From: Bacteroidia bacterium
GTDB lineage: Bacteria; Bacteroidota; Bacteroidia; Cytophagales; Cyclobacteriaceae
Length of the DNA stretch: 37,103 bases
NCBI GenBank assembly: GCA_030425425.1
Contig: JAUIAO010000057.1
Location: forward strand, 1-37,103
Direction: 5' to 3'
The notes below the pieces were generated by a model that was given only the letters and a program-made list of their open reading frames with translations, searched no databases and was not told where the DNA came from. The first letter of the stretch is position 1. Every line of letters starts with the position of its first letter. The position numbers and the translations under genes were made by a program. Shown here in pieces: positions 18,201 through 30,700 of this stretch.

Positions 18201-18486
18201 CATACTCCATGGTATAATACTTTACAGCTTTAGGCAGGTCTCCTCTACCATATTGGTAGGCTTCACCTAATATGAAGAGTAAATCAGCACCTATGGTATC
18301 TCTATGGTTTTCAGCAAACTCAAGAATGGCATCCTCATTCTTGATGGTTTTCTCTGGTTTTACCTCATAGTAGCTATCGATCTTGTCATAGAACTTCTGC
18401 TCTTTCTTGGTGAGGTAGGGATAGTCCTGGGCGATGAGAAGACTTCCAACGAACATGAATGTGATGAAAATTGCAATTCGAGACAT
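15274..18486 (-). CDS. Exported TPR-CHAT protein (caspase-clan protease-like)
   Basis: The frame is open from a TTG at 18543, but the ATG at 18486 gives a clean signal peptide (MSRIAIFITFMFVGSLLIAQ), so I use it: 1,070 residues. Residues about 30-510 are tetratricopeptide repeats (for example ALEYHEKSADLWKKSVG), which bind other proteins. A helical linker follows, and then the CHAT domain (about 600-1070) with the catalytic pair intact: His909 in IATHGFF and Cys984 in SACETGLG. Its end, YPYYWGAFVLVGK, is typical of the family. CHAT domains are caspase-clan proteases. Inside the CHAT region, about 803-822, is an arginine/glycine-rich stretch (GRGMSRGGTRGVRGTRG). The gene is monocistronic, with its own terminator, and divergent from the giant gene. 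Confidence 0.92.
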   Translation of the reverse strand: MSRIAIFITFMFVGSLLIAQDYPYLTKKEQKFYDKIDSYYEVKPEKTIKNEDAILEFAENHRDTIGADLLFILGEAYQYGRGDLPKAVKYYTMEYEIQKEVGAQGEGFANSAFNLAYTLTEMGQYDQSEEIYLELMRVEEANGLSKEENILYNGLSLLDLYNSTVQADKGLALIKDFKKDAKNGTLLDAMLNYYAGEFYVTKGRYSKGEKALQKDLEILEEIGMYPSIEYTIGLAALARLYLENGKLPLSEEIYAEARDMISRLEGEWTDYELSLKSSQGLLYTQLGNYQKAESLYRDIMILDKDFFGEESYAYAADALNLGINYVYAKEFAKAEQQLLVAAEKFKQLLSEESLDYVKTIRSLTSLYTQWGKLDKAQELGKKAIGLTEKVSQDKYQHAFDYYNMGEVYAKLGDLDKALEYHEKSADLWKKSVGTTHSKYARSTNKLAINNWKAENIKDAQEYYKETFDNYFTQINTVFPVLSEEEKAKFYYNNLRPAFEQYNSFIVETSREDKELIGEMFDYQLATKGLILSATNKVKNAILNSGDSAVIAKYDLWISQKEELAQLFSASDIPVEIRNKKIDSLNESSNQLEKELSKQSSEFAETFASNDLTWKDIQSKLKPGEAAVEIVRFRDFDPDSSGVFTDEVYYAGLIVTSETVDYPEMVLMRNGKKMETRFLSNYRNAIKYKVNENYSYKLFWQPIARKLEGIKKVYFTPDGVFNQISIYTLRNPDTGNFTLDELDIQVLTNTKDLLTLADNGPSTGESYLFGYPNYNMGVIDQKTEEEGGTAAENIVNAAKEDRSVGRGMSRGGTRGVRGTRGNEKNDLAELTRSGALPSGIRGNMLRYMRSNQLLGLLPGTKREVNLIDSLYAQQNASGVKFPVVKYLDNVALEDSIKKLHGPKTLHIATHGFFLESDHDEDMGEADTYVQNPLLRSGLMLAGANSYISSGVISDRTQHKEDGILTAYEAMNLDLNETDLVVMSACETGLGEVKNGEGVYGLQRAFQVAGAEALIMSMWSVDDDATQELMTIFYEEWLSGKSKQEAFNTAQKRLKDKWKYPYYWGAFVLVGK

Positions 18487-18515
18487 GGCGGAATTAAATT
18501 TTTTTAATAATAAAT

Positions 18516-18548
18516 ATAAAATAACTAATATTTTCTGAACCAACCAAA
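18516..18548 (-). promoter_or_regulatory. Possible Bacteroidota promoter of the TPR-CHAT gene
   Basis: On the minus strand, TTTG (18548-18545) is followed after 21 bases by TATTTTAT (18523-18516), which matches 6 of 8 positions of the TAnnTTTG -7 element. The spacing suits Bacteroidota primary sigma factor promoters, and the start codon lies about 30 bases downstream. The match is imperfect. Confidence 0.3.
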
Positions 18549-18650
18549 TTCACTTTAGATACTAGCGTACCTACTAAAGTAACCAAAACTCGGCCATCAA
18601 AAACATCAGGAACCGTCTGAGAAATAAAATTTTGTTAAAAATGCAGGCAT

Positions 18651-18714
18651 AATTGGAAGGTTTTCTGAAAGAATACCAGAATCTAGGTATTGAATAAGCC
18701 AAAAAGTTCCAATT
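18651..18714. promoter_or_regulatory. Nested inverted repeats upstream of the giant gene
   Basis: Outer arms AATTGGAA (18651-18658) and TTCCAATT (18707-18714) are perfect reverse complements. Between them lies a second pair, AATACC (18672-18677) and GGTATT (18686-18691), with an 8-base spacer. The set ends 40 bp before the start codon, just upstream of TATCTTGG (18727-18734), which resembles a TAnnTTTG -7 element at 7 of 8 positions. It could be an operator or a cruciform; chance in AT-rich DNA is possible. Confidence 0.35.
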
Positions 18715-18754
18715 ATTTTACAACTTTATCTTGGAATAAATCTACCCCGCTAAC

Positions 18755-21700
18755 ATGAACACCATATCTGCTATTTTCAAAAAACACGGTTTTTTACAGT
18801 TTACCCTTGTCCTACTCATCAGTTTGATGAGTTGGAAGTCATACGGACAGGGAGCATCTATTTCTGAAATTCATAGTGTTCAGATAACTGAAAGCTCTTT
18901 TTCTGCAGAAGTAACCCTTGGTGGTTTGTCAGACCTTTACGTTGTTGTTGTTGAGGCAGGATCACCCTCACCCTCAAATGCTGAAGTTATTGATGCTGCA
19001 AGTATTCCTGTAACAGGACAGGTATTTCAGACAGTTGTCAATATCTATGAAAATCCTTATCAGGCTCAGGTTTCTGGTGTTGGATCATTTAATGATGGAG
19101 CATCCTATGACGTTTATTTTGTGTCTGATTATTTTGGTGTTGGCGGAACACAATCATTTTTCGGAATTACTGCTGTTGGTCCATCTTTCGCTTTAGAAGA
19201 CTTTTCTCTTTCCGTATTGCCTGAAGGCTGGACAGATAATTCTTCAAGTTGGGAGGATAATCCAGCAAATGCTTTGAATGGGATTGAAGGAGCCAGAATA
19301 ATTACAGGAGGATCAGCTCTCAATTATGTAGAGACAGGATATCTGGAGAATGTGACTCAGGTTTCATTTTACTACAGCACTCCTACAGGAGGAGGAGACG
19401 GAGCTTTCTTTGATTTTCAATCTACTCAGGATCAGGTAGGATATACGACACTGGGATCTAAAAATTATTTTGAACCCGGTTATCAACAGTTCGCATATAC
19501 ATTTGGCGAGCCATTTTCTGGATACCTGAGAATTCAGGGAAATGGTGCCGGAGATCAACCAATTTTAATTGATGATTTTGCTTTGTTGTCTGGAGCTTCA
19601 ACTCCAGTATTGACAATTACATCTCCGAACGGTGGTGAGGTTCTTACTGCTGGGCAATTGTTCACTATTTCATGGAATGATGAGACATTAACCAGTGGTA
19701 CCGACTTTATTGAAATTCGATGGAGTAATGATGGCGGCACCTCTTTTTATAGTGTGGCATCAGGAAATTTTGATACTTTCGGAGGTAGTTATGATTGGAC
19801 AATTCCGGAAAATAATGGAACAACTAATATTATCCGAATCACCAATTCTACCACAACAGCATTTGACCAGAGTGATGGTGCCTTCACTATCAATCCGGCC
19901 GGCCAAACTGCTGTTGCACCAACCTCTGGAGATGGTACATCAGGTAATCCTTATTTTATTGAGTCAATTGATCATTTATATTGGTTAAGCCAAAATCCGG
20001 CTGCATGGTCATCTGGTGTTTACTATTTACAAACTGCAGATATAGATGTCTCGAGTTCATCAAGCTGGGATGGTGGTCAAGGATTTACCCCAATAGGAAA
20101 CAATGACAATTTTTTTGAAGGTAATTACGACGGTGGAGGTCATAGTATTTCAAACCTGTTCATTGATCGTTCTGGAAGTGTACAATATCAAGGGCTTTTC
20201 GGAATCATTGGCTCGAATGCAACATTATCTAACATAGAATTGATAGACGCCAGTGTTTCAGCTTCTGGTGATGCAGGAGGTATAGTCGGGACAAACCAGG
20301 GAGTCGTAACTCAGTGTACTTCTTCCGGATCCATATCAGGAAATAATGCAGGAGGTATTGCCGGATTTAACAATGGAGCCACAGTAAGTCATTCATCATC
20401 ATCCTGTACAGTTTCAGGAACAACTATTGCGGGTAGTTTGGTAGGATACAATTCTGCTGGGGCTATGATCAATAGGTGCTTTGCTGTTGGTACAGGATCA
20501 GGAGGAACTTACAACGGAGCAATAGCTGGTTACTCACAAGGAACCGTTCAGACTTCTTATTGGAATAGTGACCTTCAAGCACTTGGAACAGATACAGCCT
20601 CGACTGGTTCATATAATTTGTCTTCTGGAAAAACTACTGCCGAACTTCAGCAGCAAGCAACTTTTTCAGGTTGGGACTTTGAAACGATCTGGCAGATAGA
20701 AGAAGGCGTTTCTTATCCTACACTGCAGGTGTTTTCTACTCCACCGAGCACAGACGCATCACTTGCCAGTTTATCATTTGATGTTGGAACGCTAACTCCT
20801 GCATTTGATCCCGGCACATTCACCTATGACATTGAGTTTCCCAATGGCACCACATTAGTAAATGTGTCTGCCTCATCTACAGATCCAAACGCCACAGTAA
20901 GTGGAACAGGTCAATATGATGTATCGGGTGGAGATAGTTTTCTTGAGGTTTACGTAACTGCTGAAGATGGAGTAACTGAGAATTTTTACACGATTAATTA
21001 TACAGTGGCAACAGGCTCTTCATTAATTGCCGGATCGTCTGTCAGTTATGATGGCGAAGGGTTTGACTTTTCTTTAGAATACTCTGGAGGAAAAGAAGAT
21101 AGTTCAAGTTACCAGCCTGATTTTGTGTTTGTTAATAATGAAGGAGTAAACTTCGGAAATGAAGGTAGTACTTCCCTTTCAACTACAGGAAACAGGTATT
21201 TACTACTAGGTGAAGGTTCTCTGGATACGCTTAGTTCAGTACCGGAATTCTCTGGTTCAGCTCCATGGGTAAATGTTTCTTATGATTTTTTTAACGGCAC
21301 ATTAGGAGCACCAATCTCTTCGGGAGTATTATGGGCAGTTTATACAAGAGAAGGACATTACGCGGCAATTGAAATCACAAATGTACCGGATCAATTTGGT
21401 TCAGAATTTAGTTTCAATTACATATATCAGCCAGATGGAAGTTCAAGTTTTGACGGTGGAGGAACTACCCCGGATGTAAGCTTTCAGAGCCTGGCTTTAA
21501 CTGATCAAACCCTTGACGCGGGTTCTTTTGATAACCTGATTTATAAGTTTAGTATTTCCGTATCTGGAGGAGATGTAAGTACCGAGGGATTGCTATTGGT
21601 TTTGGGAGGAGATTACTCTCAATCTGATTTTGTTGCTGAGAATGCTTTTGCGCTATACACAAGTACGGGAGTAGATGATTTCGGAAGCGCGACTTATTAC

Positions 21701-24700
21701 GCTGCATCTGGTTTTGGTGATGATGTATCATTCCCTAGTAATGCTATGGGCTTTTATTACCTGGAAACGATTCCGGATGGCACCACTGTATATTTCTATG
21801 CAACAGCGGACATATCGGCTGATGCAACAGACGGGGTGACTTTCTATGTAGATCAACCAGTGCTGGAAAATTTTGGGATTGCTGATCCGAAAAATAAAAT
21901 TGATAATGGGTTGGGCTTTGGTCTGACCATGACCATTAATAATTCAAATGGAGGATCTTCAATAATTTCTGGTTCTGAAATAATTTATGATGGATTTGGT
22001 TTTGATATATCTCTTCAAGTTTCGGGGAGCAAAGAAGATAGTTCAAGTTACCAGCCTGATTTTGTGTTTGTTAATAATGAAGGAGTAAACTTCGGAAACG
22101 AAGGTAGTACTTCCCTTTCAACTACAGGAAACAGGTATTTACTACTAGGTGAAGGTTCTCTGGATACGCTTAGTTCAGTACCGGAATTCTCTGGTTCAGC
22201 TCTATGGGTAAATGTTTCTTATGATTTTTTTACCGGCACATTAGGAGCGCCGATATCTTCTGGAGTATTGTGGGCTGTATATACAAGAGAAGGACACTAT
22301 GCAGCAATAGAGATCACCAACGTACCGGATGACTTTGGGTCTGAGTTTAGTTTTGATTACAAGTATCAACCGGACGGAAGCCCATCATTTGGGGCAGCAT
22401 CTACTACTCCGGTCATTTCAGACCTTGCTCTTACTCCATCAGGTACGGAAGTGGAAGCAGATATTACTGTAAGTTCTTTATCGACTCTTTATTATGTAAT
22501 AACTCAGTCTGCAACAACCCCATCAGTAGCCCAAATCAAAGCGGGGCAAAATGACCTGGGAGAGCCAGCTGATAATTACAATAATTATGGAGGTATTTCT
22601 GGAACTGTAAATTTCCAACTTGGAACCACTCAGGGTGGAGCAACAGACTTTGCACTCAGTGAAGGAACGACCTATTATATCTATTGGGTAGCGGAAAATG
22701 ATGGTGACCCAAACATTAATTCTGACATTTTTGCTTCTGACTTTACCACTTTACTCAATTCACAGATTTCTGCTTATACTGTAGAAGTACCGGGTGGTGA
22801 GCTTCTTGCCGGCTCAACAGATAATCTCATTTACGAATTTGCTTTTGACGTTACCGCAGCAGATGCAACATTCCAGGGCGCAGTATTGAGCCCGGACTCT
22901 ACAACTACTTATAATGAATCGGATTTTGTCCAATTCAATTATTACTATTCCATCGACCTGGATAATCTTGATTCTGCTACATACATTGATTCGGAAGGTT
23001 TTTTCAACAGTCATCCTACGGGATTGCCTGATGGTATAGTTGGCCATTTATTGGCATCTCCGATCACCATACCAGCCGGATCTACACTTTATTTTTATGT
23101 GACAGCAGACATATCAGCAGAAGCTATAGATGGAGGTACTTTTGGATTAACAGCCCCGGGTTATGACAGTCACTTAGGCTTTGATGATCCGAAAGTGATA
23201 ACTGATGGAGGCTTAGTGGCAAGTGCTGGCTATACAATTACTAACTCCGGAGGTGCCTCTGGTTTGAACGGGATGTACACCATTGGGGGTACCGCTCCGG
23301 ATTACACCACTTTTGCAGAAGCTGTTTCTGATTTGGAGACAAGTGGTATTTCCGGGCCTGTAGTATTTAATGTTCGCACAGGAACATACACGGAGCAATT
23401 GTATATTCCTGCTATTGCTGGCACAGACGCTGATAATACCATTACATTCGTTTCTGAAACAGGAAACCGAGGTGATGTAATCTTACAGCATACCATGACA
23501 GGAACTACCGGTTCTGAAATAGGTACTATTAACCTGGATGGTGCGGATTACATTTATTTCAACAGTATGACTGTGCAGTCAGTAGGTAGTGCCAATTATG
23601 CCACGGTAGTATATCTACAAAATGGAGCAGATCACAATGTTTTCTATGACCTTCAGATCAACATGCCGGCCTACGAAGGAGGAGCAGTTGATTATTCCTC
23701 TGGATTTTCAGCGACTTTTCCTACAGCCGGAGATTGGACAAATAACAGCTACAACCAGATCATCAATAACTTTATATCCGGGGGTTATGCTAGTATAGAT
23801 TGGAATGCCTATGCTGCTACAAATAACATTTTTTACGGAAATGAATTATCTGGATTTTATCAATTTGGAATAAGGCTCCAAGGTAATGCCAACACGCAGG
23901 TTTCGAACAACACATTGAACTATACCGGACAGGTAATGGGTACCAGCCCGGTTGGCATTCGCATCGGCACATCAAATGATGGTTCTGTGATTAATAATAA
24001 CAAGATCAACAATGTACATACTGGATATGCCATAGAGACCCAAGGATCGTATGCCACGCAGGTAAAAATTTACAACAACTTTATAAGTTCTACTACCGAG
24101 CTTTCGACTATGACCGCAGCAAGGCTTGCTGCTTCTGGAGTACTCTTTGCTAATAACAGTATCAATGTGGTAAGCTCCAGCCCGGCGATTAGCATGTTTA
24201 GCACAGAAAATGAACTCCGAAACAATGTGATTGTGCAGACAGGAACAGGCTATGTATATCACATGGAAGACGGCTTGCAGGGGACCTCTTCTGTCGATTA
24301 TAATGCTTATTATTTCCCAAGTGCATTGTTCGAGGATTCTTTTTACTCCACTTTGGCGAATTTTCAGACTACTTATCTTCAGGATGTGAATTCCCTAGAG
24401 GGGGAAATAGTTTTTACAGGAAGTACAGATCTTCATACTAATACATCCTTCCTTGCTGGAGCCGGAATAGATATCGCGGAAATAACAGAAGATATAGATG
24501 GAGAGGCCAGAACATCGCCACCAGACATAGGTGCGGATCAGTTTACTGTGCCTGTCAGTCAGCCGACAAACCCGGCACCAACACCTACGGCAGATGCTGG
24601 CGAGGTGATTTCGATTTTTAGTGAAGCGTATACTCAGATTGATGGTGTAAACCTTAATCCGGATTGGGGGCAATCGACTGTAATGACTTTGGAAAGCATG

Positions 24701-27700
24701 GAGGGGGAACTCATGCTGAAATATGAGTCTTTAAATTATCAGGGAATTGATTTTGCAGGAAATCCTCAGGATGTTTCCTCTAAAAAGTTTGTTCACGTTG
24801 ACATGTGGACAGCAGATGCTTCTGTGGTCAACTTCTTTTTGATCAGTACCAACACTGCTGAAACGGCGTATTCCTTACCAATCACTCAGGGAGAATGGGT
24901 CAGTTATGATATAGACTTGAGCAGCTTTGAAGGAGTGGACCTCACCAGTATTATGCAGATCAAAATTGATGAAGGTGGTGCGGGAGATTCTCCGACATTG
25001 TGGATTGACAACATTTATTTCTATGGATCTTCAGGGGTCACTGCCGGAGTAACTGCCGGTTCTGAAATAAGCTATGCCGGTACGGGTTTTGACTTTTCAC
25101 TCCAGCAAACAGCAGGCACAGAAGATGATACCACTGGCTATGCTCCTGACTTTGTTTTTGTGAACAATGAAGGTGTCAACTTCGGAAACGAAGGAAGTAC
25201 ATCATTGTCAGGCACAGGGTTACGCTACTTATATTATGCACCTATTGGCAATATAGATACTGTGACAGCCGTTCCTGCTTATACAGGAGCAACTCCGTGG
25301 GTTGATGTTTCTTATGATTTTGCAAATGGAACCTTAGGCTCACCAATATCCGTAGGGCAACTATGGGTTATTTATACTAGAGAAGGACATTATGCGGTAA
25401 TTGAAATCTCGGCTTTGCCAGACGAATTTGGCTCAGAGTTTAGTTTCGATTATAAATATCAACCTGATGGTTCTAACACATTTGGCACATTTGTATCAAC
25501 AGAACCAGTACTCAAACACTCATATACTTTCGAAGATGGTACTGCCTTGGACAAAATAAGTGGGGCCAACGGTACTGTTTATGGTGGTCTGATTGAAAAT
25601 GGCAACTATACCACCTCCAATCAAGGAGAGTTCATAGAGCTTCCTGCAGGTTCTATTGGAATCAACAATTATTCATCGATCACTCTGGAAGCCTACATCA
25701 TCGCTGCTGCAGGCCAGAACTCAGGTTTCAATGCTATGTCCTTTTTTGGAAGGACGGCAAATGGCGTGGGTGCTGATTATTTGATGACTTCAGTTTCGAG
25801 GCCTGATGGTACAAGTAGGTCAGCTGTTTCCATAGGAAATGATATTGATCCATGGAATTCAGAATATGGAATCTCCGGTCCAAGATTAGAGGATGGCGGT
25901 CTTCACCATGTAGTTACTGTAGTTACTGATGAAGCGATTACCTTCTATATAGACGGAAATGAAATAGGTGCAGAAGGATTACCTACAGGAATCATAGGAT
26001 CGTTGAGCACTGAGCTGGCTTATCTTGGGAAAGGAGGGTTCGAAGGAGACTCTACATGGATCGGCTCTATAGAAGAGTTCAATATATATGAAGGAATCCT
26101 GCCTCTGGACACCATAGAAAGTCATGCGATTGACTATGTAGGATCTATTAGCACTGTTGCCTCCTCTGTAGGCATATCTGGTAGTGCTGTGAGAACAGGC
26201 AGTACAGAATTCATGCTAGAAGGAAAAACTCTTGGATCTGTTCAAGACTTAAACATTGCATTGTATCTGGACCCTGGAACATTCCAGTTCGTAGTGAATG
26301 ACTCACTCACCTATGGAGATAATGAAGCTGATTTTACTGCGGATCAAAACGGATCGGCAATCAGTGTCGATCAGTCGGGTTTATATCATTTACGATTCAA
26401 TAAATTCAACTTTTCTTATTCAATCGATACCATCAATTCCATTGGAATATTGGGAGATGCTACACCAAATGGCTGGAATGATCCAGACACCAACATGGAG
26501 GATTTGGGAGATGGGACATTCCAATTGACCAATTTTTATATGAATCAAGGTCATTGGAAAATCCGTGCCAATGACACATGGGAGATTAACTGGGGAGGCT
26601 ATGATGGGCTTCTGGAGTACTATGGTGGAGATATTTATATTGAACAGGGAACCTATGATATTACTGTAGACCTGATTAACTGGACATATGACCTGGTGGT
26701 TATTCCACCGACGGTTTATGCTTATACAGATGTATATCTGGAAGGTGATTACAATGCTACTTCTACTCAGGAAACTAATCTGGGAGCTTTGACAGCACAA
26801 GCCAACTTATGGTATGCACAGCAATATGATGGTACGGTAAGAGGCTCGATCAAAAATGCCGGTGGTATAGTCGGGTCAATATATCCTGGAGAAATTTATC
26901 AGAGCGACATCCAGAATGTGTTGCCTTATAACAACAACCTGACGATAGCCACTCTTACGGCTCAGGAACTGAAGGATGTGATAGAGCACGCGATTCAATC
27001 AGCTCCTAATTCAGGTCCATTCCCACAGATTGCCGGATTCAGATTTGAATATGACCTCAATGCATCAGTTGGGAATAGAGTAAAATATCTGGCAGTGACA
27101 GATTCATCAGGAACAGTAGATGAAGACATACTGGTAGAAAACTATGCAGTGGTTGGAGGAGCTCCGGATGTTCGAATAGTCACTTTGGATTTCCTCTACA
27201 ATGGTGGTGGAGGATTTCCATTTACATCTTTGCAGAACCCAAGTCCGCAGGGATTAGATTCTGTTGCAATTTCACTTCCGAATCATGCGGGTTTTGCAGC
27301 TCAAGGATCTGAACAGGATGCGTTTGTTGAATTTATATCAGAGTATTATTTTGATGTGCCTTTTGCAGTTGGAGAAACTCCTAGTTTTGAGGATGTCAGA
27401 ATAAGAAACACTGGAAGTGGGACGGTATATAGTGGTAATATCTCCGTTAATACAACCTTCGCAAATACAGCGATTCACTATGTAGATGGTCCGTTATTTG
27501 TAGATCCGGGCGTAACCCTGACGGTACAGCCTGGTGCTATTATCAAGTTCTTCTCAGATAGCTTAGACAATTCGTCTTACCTGGCCATAGCACCGGGAGC
27601 GCAGATAGCAGCATCCGGTACTTCAGAGCAGCCAATCATCTTCACATCAGTCAAGGATAACATTAGTCTAGGTGAAAATATCTCACCAAACCTGACTTCT

Positions 27701-30700
27701 GATGATTCAGGACTTTGGGGGGGTGTATTGTTAATGGGTAATGCAAGGATATCCGCAATATCTGAACAGGACACAGTGCGTTATGCTGGAATGGATCCTG
27801 CGAATCCTTTGACCTATTTTGGAGGGACTAATGATGCCGATAATTCTGGTACTTTAACCTATGCATCCATTAGGTTTAGTGGTATCAATATTGGAGAAGC
27901 CAATCAAGTCAATGGTCTTACTCTTGCTGGTGTTGGTTCTGCAACTAACATTGACCATATAGAAGCTTATGGTAGCCAGGATGATGGAATAGAGTTTTTA
28001 GGAGGAACGGTCAGTGCTACCAACCTTTTAGTTTATCGCGCAGGAGATGATGGTTTAGATACAGACCTGTCTTATGCAGGTTCAATAGACAACTTTGTGA
28101 TTGTAGGGAATGGAGACGCAGCTCTCGAATTGGATGGTCCCGAAGGAACCTATCAAAGTGCTGGTCACAATATCACAAATGGTTCGATCAAAGCAGCAAA
28201 TCTGCTAGAACTGATCGATTTTGATGACAACACTGATGCGAACCTCTCTAACCTATATTTCTTTGATTTGGTCAATTACCCAGTGGTGGCTGGATATGCT
28301 GGCTATTCTTCAGTTGGATTGTATGGGATCTCTAATTTCCAGGCTTCGCTTCCTGAGGGAGCCATACCTGCTGACTTCTTTATTGAAGGTTCGGATGCGG
28401 CTGTTACGGAAGTGGCTTACATGACCAATACGGTTGGTGCAGATCCATCAGGCTTTGGGTGGACCAATGCTGCCAACAAAGGTGAAATGCTTGAGTTTAA
28501 TCTGGCTCCCGCTCAATATACGTCTATAGATGAGCAGTTTGTTAGTTGTCCTTCTATACCTCTAAGCTGGGTCGAATACAATGAATCCTCTGATTTGATC
28601 AATTGTATCAGTGGCGGATATGTTCAGTTTAATGGCTTTGGTATCGGAGCTGGAACGAGCTGGTTGATTACACCACAGCTTCCACATGATCAGAGCAATT
28701 ATTATTTGAGCTTTGACTATACAAACCAGTTTTCGGGTTCGACGTTTGATGTGCTTTACTCTACGGACTATTCAGGATCTGGGGATCCGAATCTGGCAAC
28801 CTGGATCAGCATTGGTGATCTCGGAACGAGCATAATCAACAATGTCACTGCCGATCCTACCACTCATGGACCGGAGAACCTGGCGGATATCATCGACCCG
28901 GCATATATTGCTTTCAGGTATACATCTGAAGGGGATTTATCCGGACAGAGTTCAAGTATTGGTTTATATTCAGTTTCAATAGATACAATTGCTCCAATAG
29001 TTACATCAATGCCTTCTGAAGCTGCGCCATCCCCGGTCGTTGATGCAGCGGATGTTATCTCCATTTTTAGTGATGCTTATCCGACAATCGAAGGAGTGAA
29101 CCTGAACCCTGATTGGTCACAAAACACCATCACTACAATTGAAAATGTTCAGGGAGACAATACACTGAAATATGATGCTTTCAATTATCAGGGAACAGGC
29201 TTTGAGGGAAATCCGCAAGATGTTTCTGATAAGCAATTTGTGCATATAGACCTTTGGACAGATAATGCATCAGTGATCAACTTCTATTTGATTAGCTCCA
29301 ATACTGCTGAGGCAGGGGTTTCTTTACCTGTTACTCAGGGATCTTGGCAGAGTTATGATATTGAATTGGCTGGTTTTGAAGGTGTAGACCTCTCCAGTAT
29401 CATGCAGATCAAAATGGATGATGGAGGGGCAGGTGATTCACCTACTCTGTGGATAGATAATATCTATTTTTATGGTTCTACCACTTCCCATTTATTCATT
29501 ACCACTTGGCAGACCACCACGGAAAATGAAGAAATTATTATCCCAACCATCGACACAGGATATAATTACGATGTAGACTGGGGTGATGGTGAAATTACCT
29601 ACGGGGTTACTGCAGATGCATTCCATACATATGTTACGCCGGGTGTTCATACAATTACTATCAATGGTAGTTTTCCTAGAATCTATTTCAATCATGGAAT
29701 TGAAGGTCAGCAGGTGGAAAGAATTCTGTCTGTAGAACAATGGGGAGATATTCAGTGGACCTCTACGGAATTGGCTTTCGCCGGTTGTTACAACCTACAA
29801 GTCAATGCAGCAGATGCACCGGATTTAAACTCAGTGATCAGCATGGGCTCAATGTTCAACAATTGTACTGCATTGAATGCAAACTTTGACCATTGGAATG
29901 TAGCGAGTGTTAATTATTTCGGTGGAATGTTTGCCGGAGCGAGTAGTTTTAACTCATCATTGGAAAGCTGGAATATAGCTAGTGCTGTAGAGATGGGCAC
30001 TATGCTGGACGGTACGAACTTATCTACCAGCAATTACAACCGAACACTCAGAGGTTGGTTGGATAGTGATTATGGCAATCAATATATTCCTACAGGAATC
30101 TCCCTTGGGGCTAATGGATTAACTTATTCTGCTACAGGAGAAGCCGCGCGTAATGAATTGATTGATAATTATTCATGGAGTATCTCGGGTGATGCTCTTG
30201 AAGTGCTACCTCAGCCTACACTGAAGCATTCATATACTTTCGAAGATGGTACTGCTACTGATGTCATTGGAGGTGCAAACGGAACGGTAATAGGAGGAAC
30301 CATAGAAAATGGTGCTTATACTACCTCAGTTGATGGTGATTACATCGAGCTTCCTGCAGGGTCTATTGGTATTAATCAGTACCCGGCAATTACCTTAGAG
30401 TCATATATTACAGCAACAGGTGAGAACACTGTTTTTAACATGTTGTCCTACTTTGGTCGCGTTACAGATGCAGGTCAGGGTGCAGATTATATTGCTACAG
30501 CGGCATCTGTTCCTAATAACATTAGCTATAGCTCAATTTCTACAGCGGTAGATGTAAATGCCTGGGAAACTAGTGAAGGAATAAATGGACCGAGACTGGA
30601 AGATGGTGAAAACCACCACTTAGTGACCACTTTGTCTACGGACAGTCTCGCGTTTTATGTAGATGGAATCAAAATGGGTTCTATCGAACTAGGCAATAAT

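Larger units (their letters stand above)
18487..18754. other. Divergent intergenic region between TPR-CHAT and giant surface protein genes
   Basis: These 268 bases are AT-rich and hold the 5' leaders and presumably the promoters of two divergent genes. A possible Bacteroidota promoter for the CHAT gene and nested inverted repeats near the giant gene are listed separately. No small gene was seen. Confidence 0.6.

Noticed and set aside
18487-18543. TTG start for the TPR-CHAT protein
   Set aside because: It would put 19 residues before a normal signal peptide that starts at the ATG at 18486, and it falls in the AT-rich leader.
20270-20540. Short spaced repeats that might suggest a CRISPR-like array
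   Set aside because: The repeats are conserved in protein (GLUG motifs) but not in DNA, and the frame is continuously coding.
23266-24555. Pectate lyase activity of beta-helix 1
   Set aside because: The fold pattern is there, but I could not point to conserved calcium/Asp/Arg catalytic residues, so only a structural call is made.
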